From assembly GCF_011077955.1 (NCBI RefSeq), contig NZ_JAALBX010000004.1:248001-312000 (forward strand): DNA of 64,000 nucleotides, read 5' to 3'. Both the position numbers and the translations under genes were made by a program. This document shows positions 50,444 through 61,576 of the stretch, piece by piece. The notes below the pieces were generated by a model, which searched no databases, was not told where the DNA came from, and saw only the letters and a program-made list of their open reading frames with translations. Position 1 is the first letter of the stretch, and every line of letters starts with the position of its first letter. The stretch is from Citrobacter freundii. Lineage in GTDB: Bacteria; Pseudomonadota; Gammaproteobacteria; Enterobacterales; Enterobacteriaceae.

Positions 50444-51859
50444 TTACTGCTGGTTTTCACGCTCGGCAATAAAGGCTAACGCTTTATTGATACGCTCAAT
50501 AGAACGGGTTTTGCCAATAGCATGAACGGTGACGTCCAGTGCTGGCGACTGCCCTGCTCCCGTCACCGCAACACGCAGCGGCATACCAACTTTGCCCATC
50601 CCCACTTCCAGCTCATCGGCGGTAGCCTGAATGGCTTCATGCACGTTTTCCGCAGTCCAGTTGGTGATAGCCGCTAATTTATCACGCACCACTTCAAGCG
50701 GTTGACGCGCAACCGGGCGTAAATGTTTCTTCGCCGCATCGGCGTCAAACTCTGCGAAGTCTTCATAGAAATAGCGACAGCTAGCAGCCATCTCTTTTAG
50801 CGTTTTGCAACGCTCGCCCAGCAGTTTCACCAGTGCCGCCAGCTCCGGGCCGTTGCGGGTATCAATATTTTCCTGCTCAATATGCCACTGCAGATGCGTT
50901 GCTACATATTCCGGCGCCAGGCTATTGATATAGTGGTGATTCAACCACTGCAATTTTTCGGTATTAAACGCACTGGCTGATTTGCTGACCGCATGCAGAT
51001 CAAACAGCTTAATCATCTCTTCACGGCTGAAAATCTCTTGGTCGCCATGGGACCAGCCCAGACGCACCAGGTAGTTAAGCAGCGCTTCCGGCAGATAACC
51101 GTCATCACGGTATTGCATAACACTCACCGCGCCATGGCGTTTAGAGAGTTTTTTACCGTCATCGCCGTTAATCATCGACACATGGGCATATAGCGGCACC
51201 GGCGCATTCAACGCTTTGAGAATGTTAATCTGGCGCGGGGTATTGTTGATATGGTCTTCGCCACGGATAACGTGGGTGATTTCCATGTCCCAGTCATCCA
51301 CAACAACACAGAAGTTATAGGTCGGGGAACCATCGGTACGACGAATAATCAGGTCGTCCAGTTCCTGGTTGCTGAATTCAATCGGACCACGAATTTGATC
51401 GTCGAAAATTACCGAACCTTCCTGGGGGTTGGCGAAGCGCACAACGCAGGGTTCATCAGCGGCATGATGCTCATGACCATGGCGGCAGCGGCCGTCATAG
51501 CGCGGTTTTTCACCGTTAGCCATTTGCTCTTCGCGCAGCGCCTCAAGACGCTCTTTGGAGCAATAGCATTTATATGCCGTACCCGCTTTAATCATCTCAT
51601 CAATGACGGCGTTATAACGATCGAAACGCTTGGTCTGGTAGTACGGACCTTCATCCCATTGCAGGCTCAGCCAGTTCATGCCATCCATAATAGCTTCGAT
51701 AGCTTCCGGCGTTGAACGTTCCAAATCGGTATCTTCAATGCGCAGGACAAATTCACCGCCCTGGTTGCGGGCAAAAAGCCAGGAATAGAGCGCAGTACGA
51801 GCGCCGCCGACGTGCAAATAGCCTGTTGGGCTCGGTGCGAAGCGGGTTTTGATTTTCAT
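50444..51859 (-). CDS. gltX: Glutamyl-tRNA synthetase
   Basis: A 471-aa class I aminoacyl-tRNA synthetase (E. coli 471 aa). The HIGH-equivalent is in [13 protein letters not shown] (residues 7-19), the zinc-binding CYC...CRHGH region at about 98-127, and the KMSKS-equivalent KLSKRHG at about 237-243. It charges tRNA-Glu for protein and haem synthesis. It is divergent from the valUXY-lysV operon, as in E. coli. Confidence 0.97.
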   Translation of the reverse strand: MKIKTRFAPSPTGYLHVGGARTALYSWLFARNQGGEFVLRIEDTDLERSTPEAIEAIMDGMNWLSLQWDEGPYYQTKRFDRYNAVIDEMIKAGTAYKCYCSKERLEALREEQMANGEKPRYDGRCRHGHEHHAADEPCVVRFANPQEGSVIFDDQIRGPIEFSNQELDDLIIRRTDGSPTYNFCVVVDDWDMEITHVIRGEDHINNTPRQINILKALNAPVPLYAHVSMINGDDGKKLSKRHGAVSVMQYRDDGYLPEALLNYLVRLGWSHGDQEIFSREEMIKLFDLHAVSKSASAFNTEKLQWLNHHYINSLAPEYVATHLQWHIEQENIDTRNGPELAALVKLLGERCKTLKEMAASCRYFYEDFAEFDADAAKKHLRPVARQPLEVVRDKLAAITNWTAENVHEAIQATADELEVGMGKVGMPLRVAVTGAGQSPALDVTVHAIGKTRSIERINKALAFIAERENQQ

Positions 51860-52072
51860 TAAATGGCCTTACGTTTGTAAAGGTGCCGGAAAACGGCAAA
51901 TGCCTGGAATGCTTAGTGGGCAATATTCTACCACCGTCAACCGATTCCTCAATGTGGAAGCCTTGAGTAAAGCGTTAATCCGATAATTTGATGGCAAATC
52001 AAGCGCCAACGGGGAATTATCGATCGCATTGGCTAAATTTAAGACGAGCGATTAAAAACTTAAGAAAATGCG

Positions 52073-52100
52073 TTGACTCATTTTCAACTCTCCCTATAAT
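52073..52100 (+). promoter_or_regulatory. Promoter of the valUXY-lysV operon
   Basis: TTGACT, a 16-bp spacer and a perfect TATAAT (52095-52100), followed by a GC-rich discriminator, 17 bp before the first tRNA-Val. Confidence 0.88.
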
Positions 52101-52117
52101 GCGACTCCACACAGCGG

Positions 52118-52193
52118 GGGTGATTAGCTCAGTTGGTAGAGCATCTCCTTTACACGGAGGGGGTCGGCGGTTCGAGCCCGTCATCACCCACCA
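52118..52193 (+). tRNA. valU: tRNA-Val(UAC)
   Basis: 76 nt with encoded CCA. Acceptor stem GGGTGAT/ATCACCC, anticodon loop CTTTACAC with TAC. It is the first of three identical copies. Confidence 0.97.
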
Positions 52194-52246
52194 TAAATTT
52201 TATGGTTCCCGCAGTGTTAATTAGCAAGACAAGCGCCTTCAGATAT

Positions 52247-52322
52247 GGGTGATTAGCTCAGTTGGTAGAGCATCTCCTTTACACGGAGGGGGTCGGCGGT
52301 TCGAGCCCGTCATCACCCACCA
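52247..52322 (+). tRNA. valX: tRNA-Val(UAC)
   Basis: The second identical tRNA-Val copy, 53 bp after the first. Confidence 0.97.
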
Positions 52323-52362
52323 TATCGAAAGCGCGTAAAGAAATACCCGGTAGTACCGAGAT

Positions 52363-52438
52363 GGGTGATTAGCTCAGTTGGTAGAGCATCTCCTTTACAC
52401 GGAGGGGGTCGGCGGTTCGAGCCCGTCATCACCCACCA
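52363..52438 (+). tRNA. valY: tRNA-Val(UAC)
   Basis: The third identical tRNA-Val copy; lysV follows after only 4 bp. Confidence 0.97.
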
Positions 52439-52442
52439 TTTC

Positions 52443-52518
52443 GGGTCGTTAGCTCAGTTGGTAGAGCAGTTGACTTTTAATCAATTGGTCGCAGGTTCGA
52501 ATCCTGCACGACCCACCA
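52443..52518 (+). tRNA. lysV: tRNA-Lys(UUU)
   Basis: 76 nt with encoded CCA. Acceptor stem GGGTCGT/ACGACCC, anticodon TTT in ACTTTTAAT, T-arm GCAGGTTCGAATCCTGC. It is the last tRNA of the operon; its 3' end is reused in the downstream repeats. Confidence 0.97.
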
Positions 52519-52522
52519 ATGT

Positions 52523-52549
52523 AAAAAAGCGCCCTAAAGGCGCTTTTTT
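52523..52549 (+). terminator. Terminator 1 after lysV
   Basis: AAAAAAGCGCC and GGCGCTTTTTT arms with a CTAAA loop. Exact copies recur at 52677 and 52907. Confidence 0.92.
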
Positions 52550-52574
52550 GCTAACTGTGATATAAAGATTCGAA

Positions 52575-52715
52575 CCTGCCGCAGGTTCGAGCCGAACGCA
52601 GTGAGGCAACGGAGCCGCTTGCGGCGACGACCCGAAGGGCGAGCAACGCGAGTCATCCTGCACGACCCACCAATGTAAAAAAGCGCCCTAAAGGCGCTTT
52701 TTTGCTATCTGCGAT
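52575..52715 (+). repeat. lysV-derived repeat, copy A (141 bp)
   Basis: It contains the T-arm half GCAGGTTCGA (52581-52590), a 64-bp insert rich in small hairpins, then the last 18 nt of tRNA-Lys (ATCCTGCACGACCCACCA, 52655-52672) and a full terminator (52677-52703). It differs from copy B at a single base (T52619 versus C52849). A 10-bp-arm palindrome (52570-52590) opens the unit. Confidence 0.9.
52677..52703 (+). terminator. Terminator 2 (inside repeat A)
   Basis: The same hairpin and T-run as at 52523. Confidence 0.9.
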
Positions 52716-52804
52716 ATAAAGATTCGACAACATCGTCGGGAACGATGTTGAACAACGCTAAGCGTTGGCCCGTAGGGCGAGTCTCAGGATGAGACGTGTA
52801 GTAT
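52716..52804 (+). repeat. Hairpin array between repeats A and B
   Basis: Four consecutive perfect hairpins: CAACATCGT/ACGATGTTG (52728-52750), CAACGC/GCGTTG (52753-52767), GCCC/GGGC (52768-52778) and GTCTCA/TGAGAC (52781-52795). The segment begins after GATTCGA and is followed by ATCCTGC, so it looks like a different insert in the same tRNA T-arm context. Confidence 0.8.
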
Positions 52805-52945
52805 CCTGCCGCAGGTTCGAGCCGAACGCAGTGAGGCAACGGAGCCGCCTGCGGCGACGACCCGAAGGGCGAGCAACGCGAGTCATCCTGCACGACCCAC
52901 CAATGTAAAAAAGCGCCCTAAAGGCGCTTTTTTGCTATCTGCGAT
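52805..52945 (+). repeat. lysV-derived repeat, copy B (141 bp)
   Basis: Near-identical to copy A, with tRNA-Lys 3' end at 52885-52902 and terminator at 52907-52933. After it the sequence becomes unrelated. Confidence 0.9.
52907..52933 (+). terminator. Terminator 3 (inside repeat B)
   Basis: The same hairpin and T-run as at 52523 and 52677. Confidence 0.9.
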
Positions 52946-53165
52946 CTCTATTCTCTCTGCCATTTACTTAAGAAACGGCTATCACTCGTGCTTATAGTGC
53001 CCTCTGAAGACACAATCCTGCCGCCTCGATAACGACACACCCGCGCTGAAGACCCGCTCCACTCTCTGCCCTGGCATTATGTTTTTTTAGTGTCATCAGG
53101 AGCAGACATTAAAGTTCTTCTGAAACGGGCCGATAGCATCGTTGTGGCAAAGAAAGGAGAACAGA

Positions 53166-53495
53166 ATGACCACTATTACAACGTCAACCCCAATGATGCA
53201 AACCGGTGGCGGTAGTGCGGCTCAAGGGAACAGCCTGTCCGCGCAAATTAGCCGTCTTACTCAGCAAATCACGAAACTAACCCAGCAGTTAAAAGATCTC
53301 AGCACCAGCGAAGGCGATCCTGACATCAAGCGCAAGCAGCAGGAGATGATTCAGCAGCAGATCAAAATGCTACAGGCGCAGCTGGCGCAATTGCAGCACC
53401 AGCAGACGGAAGAAGCCCAGAAGAAGCACGAGCAAAAAAACGTTAAGAGCATCGACGCGTCGCTTAACGATCACCAGATTGATGTTTACGTCTGA
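53166..53495 (+). CDS. FlxA-like coiled-coil protein
   Basis: A 109-aa, Gln/Lys-rich protein of the FlxA-like family: heptad-patterned coiled coil [21 protein letters not shown] and [18 protein letters not shown], a short Thr/Gly-rich start and the end IDVYV. Its role is unknown; E. coli flxA itself is a flagellar-regulon gene. ATG 53166 lies 6 nt after AAGGAG and is preferred to 53142. Its 3' end overlaps yfeR by 10 bp. The 220 bp upstream (52946-53165) show no other feature. Confidence 0.8.
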   Translation: MTTITTSTPMMQTGGGSAAQGNSLSAQISRLTQQITKLTQQLKDLSTSEGDPDIKRKQQEMIQQQIKMLQAQLAQLQHQQTEEAQKKHEQKNVKSIDASLNDHQIDVYV

Positions 53496-54427
53496 TCGTC
53501 TGGTACGTTAAACAGCGGATCGTGAATACGCGCCTGGGTCAGACACTGGGCCTGCGCGCGTACCACCTCCCAAATCGCCTGCGCTGCGCCACTGAGCGAT
53601 CGTTTTTTCCGTTGCACCAGCATTAATCGGCGATCGATAACCGGCGTCAGCGGCTTCACGGTTAAATGACAACCCTGCGGCAAAGGCAAGGCCAGCGCGG
53701 GCAATACGCTAATACCAATGCCAGCTTCTACCATGGGAAATAACGTGGCGGGATGACCAATTTCCTGAACGATACAGGCCGCTATCTGTTGGCGCGCCAG
53801 CGCGGCGTCAATCAGTGGACGACTCCCTGATGCATAATCCTGCAATACCAGACGTTCGCCATTTAATGCCTGCCAGGGTACTTCTCGTAGCTGACTAAAC
53901 GGATGGTCTTCCCGGCACAACAGTAAAAAGGGTTCCGAAAGCACTACTTCACAGTGCAGATCGCTCACGGGGCCGGGATCGATGACGATGCCAAAATCCA
54001 CTTCTCCCTGACGAATACTTTCCAGTACCCACTGCTGCGGCCTGTCATGCAGGACAAAATCAATTTCGGGATAGTTAAGATTACTTTGCGCAATGCACTG
54101 AGGGATCAAATGCGCGGAAATGGTCTGGCTTGCCGCCACCCGCACTGTCCCTGATAACTGCTGCCCTACTCGCCCGGCATCACGCAAGGTGCTGTTAAGC
54201 TCATCCAGCAGTCTCTCCAGACGCGCCGCTAATTGCTGGCCCGCTTCGGTTAACACTACCTCTCGCGTTGTGCGATCGAGCAGTCTCACCCCGCACTGAC
54301 GCTCCAGCTCTTTTACGCTATGACTAATAGCAGACTGACTTAATCCAATTATCTCTCCGGCGCGGCTGAAACTGTTGGCCTGAGCGACGGTAACGAAAAT
54401 GCGTAACTGGCGAAGGGAAACATTCAT
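53486..54427 (-). CDS. yfeR: LysR-family regulator YfeR
   Basis: A 313-aa LysR-type protein: N-terminal HTH ([37 protein letters not shown]) and an effector-binding domain (residues about 90-295). It matches E. coli YfeR (308 aa), which acts at the divergent yfeH promoter in Salmonella, in response to osmolarity. The yfeR-yfeH gap (54428-54515) carries AT-rich sequence suited to a LysR operator. Confidence 0.92.
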   Translation of the reverse strand: MNVSLRQLRIFVTVAQANSFSRAGEIIGLSQSAISHSVKELERQCGVRLLDRTTREVVLTEAGQQLAARLERLLDELNSTLRDAGRVGQQLSGTVRVAASQTISAHLIPQCIAQSNLNYPEIDFVLHDRPQQWVLESIRQGEVDFGIVIDPGPVSDLHCEVVLSEPFLLLCREDHPFSQLREVPWQALNGERLVLQDYASGSRPLIDAALARQQIAACIVQEIGHPATLFPMVEAGIGISVLPALALPLPQGCHLTVKPLTPVIDRRLMLVQRKKRSLSGAAQAIWEVVRAQAQCLTQARIHDPLFNVPDDQT

Positions 54428-54515
54428 GTATTTTTTTCATAAATAGATGCAATAAATCAATTTTATTTCTCAAATCGAAAAACGCAAAATGATCCCTTCG
54501 ACTTCAGGAGTGAAT

Positions 54516-55514
54516 ATGAAACTTTTCCGTATCCTCGATCCGTTTACCATCACGCTTATCGCCGTGGTGTTACTGGCTTCTTTTTTTCCGGCGCGGGGCG
54601 GGTTTGTACCGTTCTTTGAAGGGCTCACTACAGCGGCCATCGCGCTGTTGTTTTTTATGCATGGCGCCAAACTATCCCGCGAGGCGATCATCGCAGGCGG
54701 TAGCCACTGGCGGCTGCATCTGTGGGTGATGTGCAGCACTTTCGTGCTGTTTCCGGTGCTTGGCGTCCTGTTCGCCTGGTGGGCGCCGGTAAACGTCAGC
54801 CAGGAGCTTTATACCGGCTTCCTGTATCTGTGTATTTTGCCCGCAACCGTACAGTCGGCCATCGCTTTTACCTCCATTGCGGGCGGTAACGTCGCCGCGG
54901 CAGTGTGTTCCGCATCGGCATCCAGCTTGCTTGGGATTTTCCTCTCGCCGCTGTTAGTGGGCCTTGTGATGAATATGCACGGCGCTGAAGGCAGCCTTGA
55001 GCAGGTCGGCAAGATTATGCTCCAGCTCCTGCTGCCGTTTGTGCTCGGTCATCTGTCTCGTCCGTGGATTGGCGAATGGGTGGCGCGCAATAAAAAGTGG
55101 ATATCAAAAACCGATCAGACATCAATTCTGCTGGTGGTTTATTCCGCTTTCAGTGAAGCCGTAGTGAATGGGATCTGGCATAAAGTCGGCCTGGGATCGC
55201 TGCTGTTTATCGTGATCGTGAGCCTGGTGCTGCTGGCAATTGTGATTGCCGTAAACGTGGTGGTGGCGCGCAAATGTGGCTTTAGCAAAGCCGATGAAAT
55301 CACCATCGTGTTCTGCGGCTCCAAGAAAAGCCTGGCGAACGGTATTCCGATGGCCAATATCCTGTTCCCCACCTCGGTTATCGGGATGATGGTGCTACCG
55401 CTGATGATTTTCCATCAGATCCAGTTGATGGTCTGCGCGGTTTTAGCGCGCCGTTATAAACATGAAACGGAGAAATTGCAGGCGCAGGAAGATGCCCGCG
55501 CCGCAAAAGCCTGA
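54516..55514 (+). CDS. yfeH: Bile acid:sodium symporter-family transporter YfeH
   Basis: A 332-aa, about ten-helix membrane protein of the BASS/SBF-like family (E. coli YfeH 332 aa). Conserved stretches are FFMHGAKLSREAIIAGG, LPATVQSAIAFTS and GSKKSLANGIPMANILFP. The substrate is unknown. ATG 54516 (MKLFRILDPFT) after AGGAG is the family start; the frame is open from 54489. Confidence 0.92.
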   Translation: MKLFRILDPFTITLIAVVLLASFFPARGGFVPFFEGLTTAAIALLFFMHGAKLSREAIIAGGSHWRLHLWVMCSTFVLFPVLGVLFAWWAPVNVSQELYTGFLYLCILPATVQSAIAFTSIAGGNVAAAVCSASASSLLGIFLSPLLVGLVMNMHGAEGSLEQVGKIMLQLLLPFVLGHLSRPWIGEWVARNKKWISKTDQTSILLVVYSAFSEAVVNGIWHKVGLGSLLFIVIVSLVLLAIVIAVNVVVARKCGFSKADEITIVFCGSKKSLANGIPMANILFPTSVIGMMVLPLMIFHQIQLMVCAVLARRYKHETEKLQAQEDARAAKA

Positions 55515-55516
55515 GG

Positions 55517-55729
55517 CTATTTCTTCAGGGGTTGAACCAGATGGGTCAACCCCTCGGTTTTTATGAGCAACGTAATCGACATCAGCTCGCCAAGGCGCCC
55601 GGCGGGAAATTCATCCTTACGGGCAAACCACAGCAAATACTCCTCCGGCAAATCAATAAGCCTGCGGCCTTTATATTTACCAAACGGCATCTCCGTATTG
55701 GCAATGGCTATCAACTGTTCTTTTTCCAT
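55517..55729 (-). CDS. ypeB: DUF3820 protein YpeB
   Basis: A 70-aa protein with the DUF3820 signature MPFGKYKGRRLIDLPEEYLLWF, a putative quorum-sensing-regulated or nucleic-acid-associated family of unknown function. It begins 1 bp after the ligA stop, so it is probably co-translated with ligA, as in E. coli. Confidence 0.9.
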   Translation of the reverse strand: MEKEQLIAIANTEMPFGKYKGRRLIDLPEEYLLWFARKDEFPAGRLGELMSITLLIKTEGLTHLVQPLKK

Positions 55730-55730
55730 G

Positions 55731-57818
<2,088 letters not shown>

Positions 57819-58790
57819 TTATGCGTTGGCGTCTTTTACTTCACGAATGCGATCCTGATATTCACGCAGTTTCTGCGGCGTCATCATCCGACGCTGATCG
57901 TCAAGCACCACACCGCCCACTTCATCGGCGATATGCTGGGCAGATTGCAGCATCAGTTTGAAGTTTTGGATCTCATCGCCATAAGAAGGCACCTGCATAA
58001 AGATGGTGACGCCAGGCGTTGCGAAAGTATGCATATTTTCCGGGTCAAAAGAGCCTGGTTTTACCATGTTAGCAAGGCTAAATAGCACCGGGCCGCTGCC
58101 GTCAGGGCTGAGGTGACGATGGAAAATATTCATTTCGCCAAAGGTAAAGCCCGCCTGTTGAATACTGTTCAGCAGCACATCGCCATTTAACTGGCTACCG
58201 GCATGAGCCGACACGTTCATGACAATGACGGTCTCTTTCAGGCGCGGTTTCTCCGGCGCAGGCGCGGGAGCGGGTTCTTCAACCGGCGTAGCCACAGGTT
58301 CTGGCTGGGGCGCATGGGCGGAATGCTGCGGTGGCGTCGCGACAGGCTGCGGCTCTGCGGGTCTTACGACAGGCTGAGCGGGCGCAGGCGCGACTTGAGC
58401 CTGTTGTACCGGCTGTTGCACTGGCGCACGTTGTACAGGCTGTTGCGGTTCTTGCGGGCGAGCGACAGGCTGACGCGGCTGTGAAGGCGCATAAGGCGGT
58501 TGATAGTTATGCTGCGGCGATTCAGGCTGACGCGGCGGCTCTTGATCTCTGTAGACTGGTTCTTGTTCAGGAGCAACGCGGCGCACACGAACTTCGCCTA
58601 CCCCGTCATCATCCATGTCGTCGCCATCATCATCAGCCTCGTCATCACGCCTCGATTTCATCCGCTTAATCGGACGATCGCGGAATACGGAGGAGCGTTC
58701 CTTACGGCTGGTCCACAGTCCGTGCACCAGTAAGGCTATTATGGCGATTGCGCCAACAATGATTAATATCAGACGCAAATCCTGCATCAT
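57819..58790 (-). CDS. zipA: Cell-division protein ZipA
   Basis: A 323-aa bitopic inner-membrane protein. It has an N-terminal membrane anchor ([20 protein letters not shown]), a basic then acidic charged region, a Pro/Gln-rich flexible linker (about residues 75-180) and a C-terminal FtsZ-binding domain (about 185-323: [11 protein letters not shown]...[22 protein letters not shown]). It tethers FtsZ to the membrane. The frame is open to 58841, but MMQDLRL at 58790 is the family start. Confidence 0.96.
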   Translation of the reverse strand: MMQDLRLILIIVGAIAIIALLVHGLWTSRKERSSVFRDRPIKRMKSRRDDEADDDGDDMDDDGVGEVRVRRVAPEQEPVYRDQEPPRQPESPQHNYQPPYAPSQPRQPVARPQEPQQPVQRAPVQQPVQQAQVAPAPAQPVVRPAEPQPVATPPQHSAHAPQPEPVATPVEEPAPAPAPEKPRLKETVIVMNVSAHAGSQLNGDVLLNSIQQAGFTFGEMNIFHRHLSPDGSGPVLFSLANMVKPGSFDPENMHTFATPGVTIFMQVPSYGDEIQNFKLMLQSAQHIADEVGGVVLDDQRRMMTPQKLREYQDRIREVKDANA

Positions 58791-59018
58791 TATATTCTCT
58801 GTTGTTCTAACACCTTGCCACTGCGGCAAACATTTACTCACTAAGAGTATTTGCCCATCTGCTCAAGTGCAAGTCCACTCACGTTTTTCTCCGCATAAAG
58901 ATGAAATAAAACGTGTTTTTTGCTGTTTTTTCGACCATTTCTGAACTGGCGATATTTCCGCGCTCAGTTAAGATAGCCTGCGTTGACCCTGACTGATATT
59001 CAAGGAGTAAGCCTCAAT

Positions 59019-59780
59019 ATGGTTTCACAATCGGGCGCCACCCCGCGTAGCGGTCTTTATTATTTCTCTCAGGGCTGGAAACTGGTCACGCTGCCGGGTA
59101 TTCGCCGTTTTGTCATCCTGCCATTATTGATCAATATTGTGCTGATGGGAGGCGCGTTCTGGTGGTTGTTTTCTCAATTTGATGTCTGGATCCCGCAGCT
59201 CATGTCTCATGTGCCGGAGTGGTTGCAGTGGCTACAGTATGTAATCTGGCCTTTAGTGGTGATTTCTGTTCTGCTTATTTTCGGTTATTTCTTCTCGACC
59301 CTTGCTAACTGGATTGCTGCCCCGTTCAACGGACTACTGGCAGAACAACTGGAAGCGCGTTTAACCGGCGCGACGCCGCCGGATACCGGCATTTTCGGTA
59401 TCATTAAAGATGTGCCGCGTATCATGAAACGCGAATGGCAAAAGCTTGCCTGGTACCTGCCGCGCGCTATCGTCTTGTTACTGCTTTACTTTATTCCCGG
59501 CATCGGCCAAACCGTTGCGCCTGTTTTATGGTTTTTATTCAGCGCCTGGATGCTGGCCATTCAGTATTGCGACTATCCTTTCGATAACCACAAAGTCCCG
59601 TTTAAAGAGATGCGCGTCGCACTTCGCGAGCGCAAGTTTACCAATATGCAGTTTGGCTCGCTGGTGAGCCTGTTTACGCTGATTCCTTTTTTAAATCTGG
59701 CGATTATGCCGGTTGCCGTTTGCGGCGCGACGGCGATGTGGGTGGATTGCTATCGCACGCGCCATGCCGTCTGGCGCTAA
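59019..59780 (+). CDS. cysZ: Sulfate transporter CysZ
   Basis: A 253-aa inner-membrane protein (E. coli 253 aa) with hydrophobic helices ([39 protein letters not shown]) and the conserved [19 protein letters not shown] and [13 protein letters not shown]. It brings sulfate in for cysteine synthesis. The start at 59019 (MVSQSG) follows AAGGAG by 11 nt; 58983 lacks an SD. It is divergent from zipA and upstream of cysK. Confidence 0.95.
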   Translation: MVSQSGATPRSGLYYFSQGWKLVTLPGIRRFVILPLLINIVLMGGAFWWLFSQFDVWIPQLMSHVPEWLQWLQYVIWPLVVISVLLIFGYFFSTLANWIAAPFNGLLAEQLEARLTGATPPDTGIFGIIKDVPRIMKREWQKLAWYLPRAIVLLLLYFIPGIGQTVAPVLWFLFSAWMLAIQYCDYPFDNHKVPFKEMRVALRERKFTNMQFGSLVSLFTLIPFLNLAIMPVAVCGATAMWVDCYRTRHAVWR

Positions 59781-59933
59781 CCGATAGCGAGACGGCTTAT
59801 GCCGTCTCTTATTCCATAGTGGTAGTTATTATTTCTCATCAGCATATAGATATGCGAATTACTTACTTCCCCACACGGATGAAGTGCGTATGCTAACTCT
59901 GTTTCCCAAATTTCATACAGTTAAGGACAGGCC

Positions 59934-60905
59934 ATGAGTAAGATTTATGAAGATAACTCGCTGACTATCGGTCATACGCCGCTGGTTCGACTGAACCGTA
60001 TCGGTAACGGACGCATTCTGGCGAAGGTAGAATCACGTAACCCGAGCTTTAGCGTCAAATGCCGTATCGGTGCCAATATGATTTGGGATGCCGAAAAACG
60101 TGGCGTACTGAAACCGGGCGTGGAGCTGGTGGAGCCTACCAGCGGCAACACCGGCATTGCGCTGGCGTATGTCGCCGCCGCGCGGGGTTACAAACTCACC
60201 CTGACCATGCCTGAAACCATGAGCATTGAGCGCCGCAAATTGCTGAAAGCGTTGGGCGCTAATCTGGTGCTCACCGAAGGCGCGAAAGGCATGAAAGGCG
60301 CTATTCAGAAAGCTGAAGAGATTGTCGCAAGCGATCCGGCTAAATATTTGCTGCTGCAGCAATTCAGCAACCCGGCAAACCCGGAAATCCATGAAAAAAC
60401 CACCGGTCCTGAAATCTGGGAAGACACCGACGGCCAGGTTGATGTGTTTATTTCTGGCGTAGGTACGGGCGGTACGCTGACAGGTGTGAGCCGTTATATC
60501 AAAAACACCAAAGGCAAAACCGACCTTATCACTGTCGCCGTTGAGCCGACCGATTCTCCGGTTATCGCCCAGGCGCTGGCAGGCGAAGAACTGAAACCGG
60601 GCCCGCATAAAATTCAGGGCATCGGCGCAGGCTTTATTCCGGGCAACCTGGATTTAAAACTGATCGACAAGGTGGTGGCCATTACTAACGATGAAGCCAT
60701 CTCTACCGCGCGTCGCTTGATGGAAGAAGAAGGTATTCTGGCGGGGATTTCATCCGGCGCCGCCGTTGCAGCCGCGCTCAAACTTCAGGAAGACGAAGCC
60801 TTTACCAATAAGAATATTGTGGTTATCCTGCCTTCCTCGGGAGAGCGTTATCTGAGCACTGCATTGTTCGCCGATCTGTTTACAGAAAAAGAATTGCAAC
60901 AATGA
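59934..60905 (+). CDS. cysK: O-acetylserine sulfhydrylase A (cysteine synthase)
   Basis: A 323-aa PLP enzyme. The PLP Lys is in [14 protein letters not shown] (about residue 42), the substrate loop is [10 protein letters not shown] (about 69-78), and the phosphate-binding glycine loop is [11 protein letters not shown] (about 177-187). It makes cysteine from O-acetylserine and sulfide. The C-terminus is as in E. coli CysK. It has its own terminator (60928-60955). Confidence 0.97.
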   Translation: MSKIYEDNSLTIGHTPLVRLNRIGNGRILAKVESRNPSFSVKCRIGANMIWDAEKRGVLKPGVELVEPTSGNTGIALAYVAAARGYKLTLTMPETMSIERRKLLKALGANLVLTEGAKGMKGAIQKAEEIVASDPAKYLLLQQFSNPANPEIHEKTTGPEIWEDTDGQVDVFISGVGTGGTLTGVSRYIKNTKGKTDLITVAVEPTDSPVIAQALAGEELKPGPHKIQGIGAGFIPGNLDLKLIDKVVAITNDEAISTARRLMEEEGILAGISSGAAVAAALKLQEDEAFTNKNIVVILPSSGERYLSTALFADLFTEKELQQ

Positions 60906-61275
60906 TGCCAGATTGTTAATTTTGAACAAAAAAGCGCCTTTCGGGGTGCTTTTTTGTGTTCTGCTTCAAATTTTCACCGCTTCTGGCATTGCCTCATTCT
61001 GTTAGCTCTGGTATTTAAGCATCACTTTATTTCGATGCGTGAAATTAATCATTCTGGGCTTTGTGCTAGCTGAATCGATTTAATGATTTGGTTATGCCTT
61101 GTTATTAGCTGCATAATGATTAATGACGAGCGAAACGCGAGTCACATCGCTGTTTCGCTGTTCTTGCATTCTGTGTCGCGTTGCCTTGAACGTCGGCGCA
61201 ACTTTCAGGCTAAAGTGTGGCCGCCAGGCTAGACTTTAGTTCCACAACACTAAACCTATAAGTTGGGGAAATACA
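60906..61275 (+). promoter_or_regulatory. cysK-ptsH intergenic region
   Basis: 370 bp. It starts with the cysK terminator (60928-60955, AAAAAAGCGCC/GGGGTGCTTTTTT). A candidate Mlc/NagC-type operator, TTATTTC...GAAATTAA, lies at 61027-61048; Mlc and CRP control of ptsHI is known in E. coli. AT-rich promoter-like sequence follows. GGGGAAAT just before 61276 is the ptsH SD. No gene was seen. Confidence 0.55.
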
Positions 61276-61533
61276 ATGTTCCAGCAAGAAGTTACCATTA
61301 CCGCGCCGAACGGCCTGCATACCCGCCCTGCTGCTCAGTTTGTTAAAGAAGCGAAAGGCTTCACATCTGATATCACTGTGACTTCTAACGGCAAAAGCGC
61401 CAGCGCTAAAAGCCTGTTTAAGCTGCAAACTCTGGGTCTGACCCAAGGTACTGTAGTAAGCATCTCTGCCGAAGGCGAAGATGAGCAAAAAGCTGTTGAG
61501 CATCTGGTCAAACTGATGGCTGAACTCGAGTAA
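61276..61533 (+). CDS. ptsH: Phosphocarrier protein HPr
   Basis: An 85-aa HPr, virtually the E. coli sequence. The phospho-His is in [10 protein letters not shown] (residue 15) and Ser46 in [11 protein letters not shown]. It passes phosphate from enzyme I to the EIIA proteins, including Crr encoded downstream. It is the first gene of ptsH-ptsI-crr. Confidence 0.98.
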   Translation: MFQQEVTITAPNGLHTRPAAQFVKEAKGFTSDITVTSNGKSASAKSLFKLQTLGLTQGTVVSISAEGEDEQKAVEHLVKLMAELE

Positions 61534-61576
61534 GTTCCGGGTTCTTATTAATATCAGTCACAAGTAAGGTAGGGTT

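Noticed and set aside
52575-52945. Additional tRNA-Lys genes
   Set aside because: Only the T-arm half and the last 18 nt of tRNA-Lys are present; D-arm and anticodon arm are absent, so these are not tRNA genes.
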